From NCBI GenBank assembly GCA_964536015.1, contig CAZHVS010000001.1, positions 124,001-188,000 of the forward strand: a DNA stretch of 64,000 nt, read 5' to 3'. The stretch comes from CAZHVS01 sp964536015. GTDB lineage: Bacteria > Bacteroidota > Ignavibacteria > Ignavibacteriales > Ignavibacteriaceae. The notes beneath the pieces are model-generated. The model was given only the letters and a program-made list of their open reading frames with translations, was not told where the DNA came from and searched no databases. Every line of letters begins with the position of its first letter. Within the stretch, counting starts at the first letter, position 1. Position numbers and translations under genes: made by a program. Shown here in pieces: positions 9,174 through 16,368 of the stretch.

Positions 9174-10379
9174 CTATTTATGGAATATTTCTTTTTTCTT
9201 AGCTTCTACAAAAGAGTTAAAATTTTTAATTTGCGATTTATAAGAATTGATAATCTCATTAGCTTTTTGTTTTATCTTTGGATCAAAGGAGTATTCTTTG
9301 GCTAAAATTGATGCAATGTTCTCTACATTACTACTATTTAACTCATTAACTAAATTGCCCATTAACTCTGAGATTGTTGAGAATTTTGCTTCTTTTAGAA
9401 TTTGATTTTGCGCAATAAACAATTCATCATAAGCGGTTTTAACTTCCTGTAATTGCTTTTTTAATTCTTCGTGTAATAATGAATTTTCTATTGCAATGCC
9501 AGTGCTTGCTGCCATTGCTGATAAAAATATTTCATCATCTTTTATAAAGTTTCCAGATTTTTTGTTTAATATCTGAAATACGCCTATTACTTCTCCCTGA
9601 AGATTTTTCATTGGCAGACACAAAATATTTCTTGTTTTGAAACCGGTTTTTGCATCAACATTTTTATTAAATTTTGGATGACTATACGGCTCATCAATTA
9701 TTTGAGGGACAGAACTCAGAGCGACTTCACCGGCTATTCCACTATTGATGGGAATACGAATTTCCTTTTGTTTGATTCCTGTTCCGCTTCGCGACCATAA
9801 TTCATTAGTTGATTTATCAACTAAAAATAATGTTGCTCTTTCAGCTTCAAGTGATTCTGCAGCAAGTTTCACAATATGTTCAAGTAGTTCATCAAAATTA
9901 GTGATGGAGTTTAAGCTTTTGGATATTTCAAAAAGTACTGAAAGTTTTTTTGCTTCATTAAAAACATCTGACTGTTGAAGTTCTTTTTCACTTTCAACAG
10001 TCTCAGTTTTATGCTTATCGCTTAAAATTCTATTGCTGACTGTTTGCAGCTTTTCAGCCGTTACGGGTTTATATATAAAATCCTGAATCTTGCTTCCAAA
10101 TACAATGGTTTTTGTATCGTAAAAGTAAGAAGAGGTAAGTACTAATGGAGTCTGGTTATTTAAGTTATAAATCTGATCAACAAAATCTATTTCAGACATA
10201 ACCGGTTTTATAATATCAATGAATATTAAATCAGGTTTGTTTTCAAGAAGTGAAGCTAAACCCGTTTTAGTTCTTTCCTTAAATTGAACTGTGTAATTTG
10301 TATTACTGCTCAATGAATGAAAAACGCTTTTAGTTTCTCTGTCTTCAGCAAAAACGACAATAGTGAAATGTTTTTTCAT
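9174..10379 (-). CDS. Response-regulator receiver plus GAF domain protein
   Basis: A 401-residue cytoplasmic protein. The receiver domain is at about 1-118, with a likely phospho-acceptor Asp in LIFIDIIKP, the Thr/Ser switch in LVLTSS and the conserved Lys in YKPV. A GAF domain at about 150-300 includes LEAERATLFLVDK, NSGIAGEVA and NILCLPMKN. A long coiled-coil-like C-terminus (about 300-401) follows. There is no DNA-binding or enzymatic output domain, so it probably acts through protein contacts or through the GAF ligand. A promoter-like site of Bacteroidota form lies just upstream (10400-10432), suggesting a single-gene unit. The signal and partners are unknown. Confidence 0.87.
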   Translation of the reverse strand: MKKHFTIVVFAEDRETKSVFHSLSSNTNYTVQFKERTKTGLASLLENKPDLIFIDIIKPVMSEIDFVDQIYNLNNQTPLVLTSSYFYDTKTIVFGSKIQDFIYKPVTAEKLQTVSNRILSDKHKTETVESEKELQQSDVFNEAKKLSVLFEISKSLNSITNFDELLEHIVKLAAESLEAERATLFLVDKSTNELWSRSGTGIKQKEIRIPINSGIAGEVALSSVPQIIDEPYSHPKFNKNVDAKTGFKTRNILCLPMKNLQGEVIGVFQILNKKSGNFIKDDEIFLSAMAASTGIAIENSLLHEELKKQLQEVKTAYDELFIAQNQILKEAKFSTISELMGNLVNELNSSNVENIASILAKEYSFDPKIKQKANEIINSYKSQIKNFNSFVEAKKKEIFHK

Positions 10380-10399
10380 AATTTACCTATTTCTTTAAT

Positions 10400-10432
10400 C
10401 AAAACTAATAAAAACTTTCTGTTAATTACAAA
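10400..10432 (-). promoter_or_regulatory. Bacteroidota-type promoter candidate for the receiver-GAF gene
   Basis: On the minus strand TTTG (10432-10429) is followed after 21 nt by TAGTTTTG (10407-10400), fitting the Bacteroidota -33/-7 form TTTG...TAnnTTTG. It would place the transcription start about 15 nt before the ATG at 10379. The sequence match is direct; activity is inference. Confidence 0.42.
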
Positions 10433-10450
10433 TAAAATATGAGATAAATA

Positions 10451-12163
10451 TTAAGCAATTAAATCTTTTATATCAAAAGTTGTCTCTTTTTCTATTGATG
10501 CGAAAGCAGTATGCTGAGAAATTTTTTTAAACAGTTCATCTTTATTACTGTATTCTTTTAAGTAATACAATTTAACCTTATTCCTGTTTCTGATTGTCCA
10601 GTTTAAAATAATTTTCATTTTTTCTAAGTCTTCTTCATCAGGCTGGGAATCAATTCTTCTTATTCCTTCAAAATAATCACTTAATGCAGTATCAAAGTCA
10701 TCACAATCTTTAAGTATATATTTTTTGATAAATATTTTTCCCTCAAGCATAAGGAGGTAATCAGTGTTCGAATTATTTTCTGAAATTTCTATCAGTACAT
10801 TTGCAGAATTTATTGGTTCAGCTAGAAGAGAAGTTTTATGTACCTGTGTAAGTATTAAATCGATTACAGATTTGATCTCGGCAGCTTTTTCAAATTTCAA
10901 TTGCTCAGAGAAAAATTTCATCTTATTAATCATTCTCGTTAAAGCAAACTGATTTTTTCCATACATAAATTCATATACTTTTTCCAATTCAGAGTAATAA
11001 TCAGAATCGCTTTCTTTTGTGCAGGGAGAAGTACATCTCTCAATTTCGGCAAGAAAGCAAGATTTCTTTAACTTAAATTCTTTATCACTGCATTCTCTAA
11101 GCATAAATACTTTATCAACTAGTTCTTTCATCTGCTCGGCTTTTTTTCTATTTACAAACAATCCAAAGTAATCATCACCATCAAAATCAAAATGATTTGT
11201 AATTACAGCTGCTGGTGCTTTATGTGTTTTAGTAATTTTTAGAAAATATTTATTGTTATATTTTTTTAATTGAATATTAAGTCGGGGATTTATTAACTTT
11301 ATTACTTCTGCTTCTGCAAGGAGTGCAGTTAATTCACTATTAGTTAATTCAGTTTTTATTTTTTTTGCTTGTTTTAAAATCTTTTTTGTTTTTTTAGGAG
11401 ATGAACTGGATAAATATGATTTAATTCTATCTCTAAGTGATTTTGCTTTTCCGATATAGATAATTTCATCTTTTGCATTTAAGAAATAATAAATCCCAGG
11501 TGCATCAGGAAGGGCAGCGAATTGATTATTCAATTTTTTGCTAATAGGTTTTTTATTCAATTTCTGATTTGTGGTGAACTGATAGTTGACTAATTCTCCG
11601 ACAGTCTCAAAGTTCTCATCTTCTTTTAATTTTTTTATAATCTTGTAGAGAATTTTTCCTGTAGTTTCGGCATCGCTTAAAGCACGATGGGCAGCTTCAT
11701 TTTTAATTTTAAGTGAATAAGCAAGGTTTTGCAGTGATCTACTTTTTAAGAGTGGATAAACTCGCTTTGCTAATTTAAGCGTACAAAGAGTTACAGGTTG
11801 AAATTTCTCGATACCACAGTTGGAAAATTCTCTTCTTAAGAAACTTAAATCAAAAGAAAGATTGTGTCCTGTAATAACAGAGTTTTTTATAAATTCAAGA
11901 ATTTCTGAATGGATATCTTCAAAAAGAGGAGCATCAAAAACATCTTCGTTGCTTATTCCGGTAAATTCAGTTATAAATGGCGGTATAATTCTTGCCGGAT
12001 TTACTAGGGAACTAAAACGATCCATTACTTTTCCTTTGTTAATTTTTACAATACCTATTTCAATGATATTATTGAAAGCGGCATTAAGTCCCGTAGTTTC
12101 TACATCAAGAACAGAGAAAACGGCATCATCAATATTTTGTGCTAAAAGCTCTTCAAATTTCAT
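10451..12163 (-). CDS. DEDDh 3'-5' exonuclease fused to a UvrC-type GIY-YIG endonuclease domain
   Basis: A 570-residue fusion. The N-terminal DnaQ/PolC-epsilon-like exonuclease (about 12-175) has ExoI FSVLDVETTGL, ExoII GHNLSFDLSFLRREF and ExoIII HRALSDAETTGK, so the DEDDh acidic residues are present. A GIY-YIG domain follows (about 215-295): GIYYF and EIIYIGKAKSLRDRIKSYL, with the glutamate in LTALLAEAEVIKL. After it come a cysteine group (CSDKEF...CFLAEIERCTSPC), as in UvrC/Cho, and a helix like the UVR motif (FSEQLKFEKAAEIK). The C-terminal RNase H-like nuclease half and the HhH of UvrC are missing, so this resembles the Cho/DnaQ fusions seen in several phyla. A likely role is an accessory 3' incision plus trimming activity in DNA repair. 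Confidence 0.9.
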   Translation of the reverse strand: MKFEELLAQNIDDAVFSVLDVETTGLNAAFNNIIEIGIVKINKGKVMDRFSSLVNPARIIPPFITEFTGISNEDVFDAPLFEDIHSEILEFIKNSVITGHNLSFDLSFLRREFSNCGIEKFQPVTLCTLKLAKRVYPLLKSRSLQNLAYSLKIKNEAAHRALSDAETTGKILYKIIKKLKEDENFETVGELVNYQFTTNQKLNKKPISKKLNNQFAALPDAPGIYYFLNAKDEIIYIGKAKSLRDRIKSYLSSSSPKKTKKILKQAKKIKTELTNSELTALLAEAEVIKLINPRLNIQLKKYNNKYFLKITKTHKAPAAVITNHFDFDGDDYFGLFVNRKKAEQMKELVDKVFMLRECSDKEFKLKKSCFLAEIERCTSPCTKESDSDYYSELEKVYEFMYGKNQFALTRMINKMKFFSEQLKFEKAAEIKSVIDLILTQVHKTSLLAEPINSANVLIEISENNSNTDYLLMLEGKIFIKKYILKDCDDFDTALSDYFEGIRRIDSQPDEEDLEKMKIILNWTIRNRNKVKLYYLKEYSNKDELFKKISQHTAFASIEKETTFDIKDLIA

Positions 12164-12295
12164 AATGAAAAATAACCATAAGAATCTTATTCTTGAAAAA
12201 ATTAAAGTTATTTTTAATTAATTGATACTTTAAGTAAAGTCAATTCTGTTTTCTTAAATCTTTTCAATATATTTTCTCATTAAATTTAGGAGATT

Positions 12296-13126
12296 ATGGA
12301 TTACTTAAATGTTTTATTTGTAGGTGATATAGTAGGCAAACCAGGCTTAAACTTTGTTTCAACCTGGTTACCGGGAATAATTCAAAAATATAAAGCTGAT
12401 GTTGTTATTGCCAATGGGGAAAATGTTAGCGGTGGTAAAGGTATTACCCCTGCTGATGGGGAAACTTTATTTAAACTTGGTATTCAAGTAATTACTGGTG
12501 GAAATCATATTTGGGAGAAACAGCAGTCACAAGAATATTTTAAAGTTGAAAAAAGAGTGTTACGGCCTCTCAATTATCCCGCTGGAACACACGGGAACGG
12601 GAGTTACATATATGAATCGAACTTTGGAAAATTAGCTGTGATTAGTTTACAGGGAAGAGCTTTTATGACTCCAATTGATTGTCCTTTCAGGAAAATGGAC
12701 TGGATGTTAAGTAAATTAAAAACTGAAACTAAAAATATTATTGTTGATTTTCACGCAGAAGCCACTGCAGAAAAAATGGCAATGGCTCATTATCTTGATG
12801 GAAAGGTAAGTGCTATTATTGGAACTCATACGCATATTCAAACCGCTGATGAAAGAGTATTTCCAAATGGAACAGCATATATAACTGATGTTGGAATGAG
12901 TGGTCCATATGATTCTGTAATTGGAATGAAAACACAAGCTGCTATTAATCGATTTGTCTATGCAACTCCACAGCGTTATGAAACAGCATTAGATGATGTT
13001 CATATTTGTGCTGTATTGATTAAAATTGATAACAAAACAGGATTAGCTTTAGAAATAGAAAGAATTGTCTTTCCTGAATTTTCAAAAAAACAACAAGTAA
13101 AAGTAGTTGAAGATGGAAATAATTGA
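12296..13126 (+). CDS. YmdB/TIGR00282 family metallophosphoesterase (probable 2',3'-cyclic nucleotide phosphodiesterase)
   Basis: A 276-residue protein of normal family length. Metal-binding motifs are FVGDIVGKPG at the N-terminus, NGENVSGGKGI, TGGNHIWE, VDFHAEATAEK and GTHTHIQTAD, all typical of the YmdB fold, whose B. subtilis member hydrolyses 2',3'-cAMP and has a di-iron centre. It is cytoplasmic. A Shine-Dalgarno site (AGGAG) lies 4 nt before the ATG. The gene opens a plus-strand unit with folD (overlap 14 nt) and deoC. YmdB is often encoded near RNase Y, but no such gene is seen here. Confidence 0.92.
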   Translation: MDYLNVLFVGDIVGKPGLNFVSTWLPGIIQKYKADVVIANGENVSGGKGITPADGETLFKLGIQVITGGNHIWEKQQSQEYFKVEKRVLRPLNYPAGTHGNGSYIYESNFGKLAVISLQGRAFMTPIDCPFRKMDWMLSKLKTETKNIIVDFHAEATAEKMAMAHYLDGKVSAIIGTHTHIQTADERVFPNGTAYITDVGMSGPYDSVIGMKTQAAINRFVYATPQRYETALDDVHICAVLIKIDNKTGLALEIERIVFPEFSKKQQVKVVEDGNN

Positions 13127-13994
13127 TGGTAAAAAAGTTGCTCAGGCAATTAAACAACAAGTAAAAGTTGAAATTGATAACTTAATATCACTTGGTAAAC
13201 GGGTGCCAGGACTTGTTACAATACTTGTAGGTGACAATCCTGCATCTCTATCTTATATAAATAGCAAATCAAAAGCTTGTATTGAACTTGGAATGAAATC
13301 TATAGTAAATAGACTTGATAGAAATATTACTCAGACAGAGTTAATTAATTTAATTAAGAAATACAATAATGACGATGAAATTGACGGAATACTGGTGCAG
13401 CTTCCTCTTCCTTCACATATTGATGAAGATGAAGTCATTAATACTATTTTTCCTTCAAAAGATGTAGATGGTTTTCATCCAATAAATGTCGGAAAACTTG
13501 TTATAGGAAAAGAAACATTCCTGCCTTGTACTCCTGCAGGAATTGTTGAACTTTTAAAATATTATAATATACCTACGCAAGGAAAACATGTTGTAGTTCT
13601 TGGAAGGAGCAATATTGTTGGCAAACCAATAGCTAATATTCTTCTTCAGAAAAATGAATTCGCGAATGCAATTGTAACAGTATGCCATTCTGCGGCAAAA
13701 GATTTAAGACAATTCACAACAAAAGCCGACATATTGATTGCTGCAATTGGTAAACCTAATTTTGTTACTAAAGAGATGGTAAAAGATGGTGTTGTTATTA
13801 TAGATGTTGGAATTAACAGAATTGATGATAACAGCAATCCAAAAGGTTATAAAAATGTTGGTGATGTTGATTTTAATTCTGTTGCCGAGAAATGTTCTTA
13901 TATTACTCCGGTTCCAGGTGGTGTTGGATTAATGACCATTGCAATGTTAATGAAAAATACTTTGAAAAGTTATTTACTAAATACAGGAAAATAG
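13113..13994 (+). CDS. folD: Bifunctional methylenetetrahydrofolate dehydrogenase/methenyltetrahydrofolate cyclohydrolase
   Basis: FolD interconverts 5,10-methylene-THF, methenyl-THF and 10-formyl-THF in one-carbon metabolism. The start is placed at the ATG at 13113 (MEIIDGKKVAQ), the usual FolD N-terminus; an in-frame TTG lies only 6 nt upstream. Seen motifs: the catalytic lysine segment ATILVGDNPAS...YINSKSKACIELG, the family signature DGILVQLPLP, KDVDGFHPINVG, the Rossmann part VLGRSNIVGKPIANIL, and PVPGGVGLMTIAMLMKNT. Length (about 293) is normal. It overlaps the end of the YmdB-like gene and is followed 4 nt later by deoC, so translational coupling is likely. It ends in TAG, showing that TAG works as a stop here. 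Confidence 0.97.
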   Translation: MEIIDGKKVAQAIKQQVKVEIDNLISLGKRVPGLVTILVGDNPASLSYINSKSKACIELGMKSIVNRLDRNITQTELINLIKKYNNDDEIDGILVQLPLPSHIDEDEVINTIFPSKDVDGFHPINVGKLVIGKETFLPCTPAGIVELLKYYNIPTQGKHVVVLGRSNIVGKPIANILLQKNEFANAIVTVCHSAAKDLRQFTTKADILIAAIGKPNFVTKEMVKDGVVIIDVGINRIDDNSNPKGYKNVGDVDFNSVAEKCSYITPVPGGVGLMTIAMLMKNTLKSYLLNTGK

Positions 13995-13998
13995 TTTT

Positions 13999-14865
13999 AT
14001 GGATAATTCTAAAATATCAAGAGTTATTTCACAAGTTTTTTTGGAAAAATCTTTACGTGATTTTTATAGTCAGGCAGATTCTTGTAAAGGCTGGGAAACA
14101 AACATTGTTACACAACCTCAAGCTGTCAAAAATATAATTAAGAATGGAGCAGACAGAATATCTGCTGGACTAGGTATAGGTGAGCATCTAACAGATATTT
14201 CGCTGGCAAGAATGATTGATCACACACTGCTTAAACCAGAAGCCACTAAAGATGAAATTGTTAAACTTTGCAATGAGGCAAAACAATATCATTTTGCTTC
14301 TGTTTGCGTTAATCCTGGTTGGGTTTCTTTATGTTCATCTTTGCTTAAAGGCACTGATGTAAAAGTGTGTACTGTTATTGGATTTCCACTTGGTGCAAAT
14401 ACAACTGAAATTAAAAGAGCGGAAGCAGACCAAGCAATTGAAAATGGTGCGACAGAAATTGATATGGTTATTAATGTTGGAAAATTAAAGTCAGGTGATT
14501 ATGAATATGTTTTTAATGATGTTCAACAGGTGGCTCTTTCTACAAAAAAAGTCAGGGCGGTTTGTAAAGTAATTCTTGAGACTTGTCTTCTAACCGATGA
14601 AGAAAAAATTAAGGCTTGTCTCATCTGTAAAAAAGCCGGTGCAGATTTTGTAAAAACTTCGACAGGATTTTCTAAAGGGGGAGCTACTGTTCAGGATATA
14701 GCGTTGATGAAACTTATTGTTGGTTCTTCTGTGGGAGTAAAAGCAAGCGGTGGTATTCGTTCTCGTGAAGATGCTGAAGCAATGGTTGCAAGCGGTGCAG
14801 ACCGAATTGGTGCAAGTGCAAGTGTTAAAATTGTACTTGGAGAAAAAGGCGATAGCGCTTACTAA
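13999..14865 (+). CDS. deoC: Deoxyribose-phosphate aldolase with an N-terminal extension
   Basis: DeoC cleaves 2-deoxyribose-5-phosphate to glyceraldehyde-3-phosphate and acetaldehyde. The class I aldolase TIM barrel begins near residue 70 (ARMIDHTLLKPEAT). Catalytic elements: EIDMVINVGKL, VCKVILETCLLTDEE and the Schiff-base Lys in ADFVKTSTGFSKGGAT, with GVKASGGIRS and the phosphate-binding SGADRIGASASVKIV. At 288 residues it is about 65 longer than the compact (about 220-residue) DeoC forms. The extra N-terminus has an amphipathic-looking helix (ISRVISQVFLEKSL) and a GADRIS segment echoing the C-terminal phosphate loop. Extended DeoC forms may exist elsewhere, and some DeoC enzymes work in sugar-phosphate microcompartments. 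Two BMC shell genes lie 39 kb away, so a link is possible but unproven. Confidence 0.94.
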   Translation: MDNSKISRVISQVFLEKSLRDFYSQADSCKGWETNIVTQPQAVKNIIKNGADRISAGLGIGEHLTDISLARMIDHTLLKPEATKDEIVKLCNEAKQYHFASVCVNPGWVSLCSSLLKGTDVKVCTVIGFPLGANTTEIKRAEADQAIENGATEIDMVINVGKLKSGDYEYVFNDVQQVALSTKKVRAVCKVILETCLLTDEEKIKACLICKKAGADFVKTSTGFSKGGATVQDIALMKLIVGSSVGVKASGGIRSREDAEAMVASGADRIGASASVKIVLGEKGDSAY

Positions 14866-14942
14866 TTCAATTAAATATTTTCAAAATTATTTTTAATTAA
14901 TTCCTGGAATGATTTTACTTATCATTTTGTTTATATGAAAAA

Positions 14943-15047
14943 ATGAAAAGTAAAATGAAATTATTAATTACATTTCTTATAATATCTTTATTCTTTATTC
15001 AATCTTGTATTAGCAGAGAAGAAAATATGAAATTAAATGATATGTCA
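14943..15047 (+). pseudogene. Lipoprotein leader and linker cut off from msrB by an in-frame amber codon
   Basis: An ATG at 14943 opens a frame encoding a lipoprotein signal peptide (ITFLIISLFFIQSC, lipobox cysteine at residue 22) and a short linker, and it stops at TAG 15048-15050. The same frame continues without another stop through residues like EEWKKILSPEEF, which belong to the start of an MsrB domain, into the msrB sequence at 15150. The natural reading is one exported MsrB lipoprotein gene (14943-15488) with a nonsense codon at position 36. It could be a real mutation, an assembly error, or rare readthrough. TAG ends other genes here (for example folD), so general recoding is unlikely. 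Confidence 0.6.
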
Positions 15048-15149
15048 TAGAAGATTATTAAACAATCAAATCACTCTTCAGAAGTTAAAAAGATAAATCG
15101 GGCTAAAGAAGAATGGAAAAAAATATTATCACCTGAAGAATTTAGAATT

Positions 15150-15488
15150 ATGTTCGAGAAAGGAACAGAAAGACCATTTTCAGGTGAATTTTATAAGTAC
15201 AATGAAAAAGGTATTTATATTTGTGGTGCCTGTGAATTGCCATTATTCTACTCTGAACACAAATTTGATTCTTTTTGCGAATGGCCAAGTTTTTTTTCAA
15301 TTTATGATGAAAAGAATATAACTTATTTAACAGACTTCTCACATGGAATGATAAGAACTGAAGTTCAATGTTCTAGATGTGGGGCTCATCTTGGTCATGT
15401 TTTTGATGATGGACCTGAACCAACCGGTTTACGTTATTGTATAAACTCTCTGTCATTAAAATTTATATCGGAATTAAATAACAAATAA
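15150..15488 (+). CDS. msrB: Peptide-methionine (R)-S-oxide reductase, probably N-terminally interrupted
   Basis: MsrB reduces methionine-R-sulfoxide in proteins. From the ATG at 15150 the protein has 112 residues: ERPFSGEFY, zinc cysteines in YICGACELPLF and CSRCGAHLGHVFDDGPEP, the CEWPSF signature, and the catalytic Cys in GLRYCINSLSL. The usual MsrB N-terminal helix (WKKILSPEEFRI) lies upstream of this ATG in the same frame, beyond which sits a TAG at 15048. No ATG, GTG or TTG lies between the TAG and 15150 in this frame, so a product started at 15150 lacks the first helix and the export signal. The core active site is intact, so residual cytoplasmic activity is possible. Confidence 0.85.
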   Translation: MFEKGTERPFSGEFYKYNEKGIYICGACELPLFYSEHKFDSFCEWPSFFSIYDEKNITYLTDFSHGMIRTEVQCSRCGAHLGHVFDDGPEPTGLRYCINSLSLKFISELNNK

Positions 15489-15548
15489 ATTCTATGCAAT
15501 TATTGAAAGATGTTTTTATTTTGCAGTTAAAAATCATAAAAATAGTTA

Positions 15549-15782
15549 ATGATCTTAGATATAATTATCACTAAAGAAGCGGATGGTTACACCGCAGAAA
15601 TACCTTCGATTAAAGGATGTGAATCTTGGGCAGCAGATGAAGAAGAAGTGCTCGATAAAATTCTTGAACTTGCAAAATATTATATGAAGTTACAATCTAA
15701 TGATAAAATACATTACGATAAAGCAAGGGGAACAACTTACCGTAAAATATATAAACTTGTAGTTAATAAACAAGAGGTGTGA
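15549..15782 (+). CDS. HicB-like (UPF0150-type) small protein without a HicA partner
   Basis: A 77-residue protein. The first 45 residues fit the partly degraded RNase H-like HicB fold: LDIIITKEADGYTAEIPSIKGCESWAADEEEVLDKI. The tail is basic and tyrosine-rich with no helix-turn-helix, and no HicA toxin gene is adjacent. It is probably a solitary family member rather than an active toxin-antitoxin unit. Its stop (15780-15782) directly abuts the proposed start of trmH at 15784, so the two may be translationally coupled. The role is unknown. Confidence 0.7.
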   Translation: MILDIIITKEADGYTAEIPSIKGCESWAADEEEVLDKILELAKYYMKLQSNDKIHYDKARGTTYRKIYKLVVNKQEV

Positions 15783-15783
15783 A

Positions 15784-16368
15784 ATAGCTACAGAAGAAAG
15801 AAAAAATAAAATAATTTCGGTTGCAAAATCACGTCAGCAATCATTGACAGTTGTACTCGAAAATATTCACGATCCACATAATGTTTCTGCAATATTAAGA
15901 ACATGTGATGCTGTTGGAATATCAGAAATATTCTTGCTTTATAATTATGAAAAATTTCCTAAAATCGGTAGAAAATCTTCGGCTTCTGCAAATAAATGGA
16001 TTGAAAAAGAAAAATATAAAACAGTTGATGAATGCTTTTCTTATTTGAGAGAGAAAGGTTTTCAAATACTGGCAACATCTTTGAACCCTTCCGCAAAAGA
16101 TTTATATGATATTAATTTTACAAAAAAAATTGCTGTAGTTCTTGGAAATGAGCATCGCGGAATTAGTAAAGAAGTTGAAGAGAAAGCAGATTCTGCTTTT
16201 TTTATTCCAATGTATGGAATGGTACAAAGTTTAAATGTATCTGTTGCGGCTGCAGTAATTCTATATGAAGCTCTCAGGCAAAGACGGAAGAAAGGTTTAT
16301 ATGATAAATCAAATCTTTCAGAATCAGAATTAAATAGATTAATTGATACGATGATATTGAAAAGATGA
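15784..16368 (+). CDS. trmH: tRNA (guanosine-2'-O-)-methyltransferase, TrmH/SpoU family
   Basis: A SPOUT-class RNA 2'-O-methyltransferase. Motif 1 LENIHDPHNVSAILRTCDAVG, motif 2 VLGNEHRGIS and motif 3 FFIPMYGMVQSLNVSVAAAVILYE form the knot that binds SAM. The N-terminus is the oddity: TrmH proteins normally have about 20 residues before LTVVLEN, and here the frame supplies them (ATEERKNKIISVAKSRQQS), but the first codon is ATA at 15784, preceded by GAGG at 15774-15777 with 6 nt spacing. No ATG or GTG is available; the only standard alternative is TTG at 15844, which removes that helix. I chose the ATA as best fitting the family. The target by family is tRNA G18. The ATG of aroA overlaps the stop by 4 nt. 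Confidence 0.88.
   Translation: MATEERKNKIISVAKSRQQSLTVVLENIHDPHNVSAILRTCDAVGISEIFLLYNYEKFPKIGRKSSASANKWIEKEKYKTVDECFSYLREKGFQILATSLNPSAKDLYDINFTKKIAVVLGNEHRGISKEVEEKADSAFFIPMYGMVQSLNVSVAAAVILYEALRQRRKKGLYDKSNLSESELNRLIDTMILKR

Noticed and set aside
12180..12194. Small palindrome AAGAAT-CTT-ATTCTT in the divergent region before the YmdB-like gene
   Set aside because: Short, AT-only stem with a 3-nt loop; no second copy or operator-like pattern found.
14908..14926. Possible terminator after deoC (AATGAT / ATCATT stem)
   Set aside because: Only six AT-rich base pairs with a seven-base loop; too weak to support in such AT-rich DNA.
15549..15782. HicB-like protein as part of a toxin-antitoxin system
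   Set aside because: No HicA-like toxin frame lies on either side, and the protein lacks a DNA-binding tail, so it is listed as a solitary family member.
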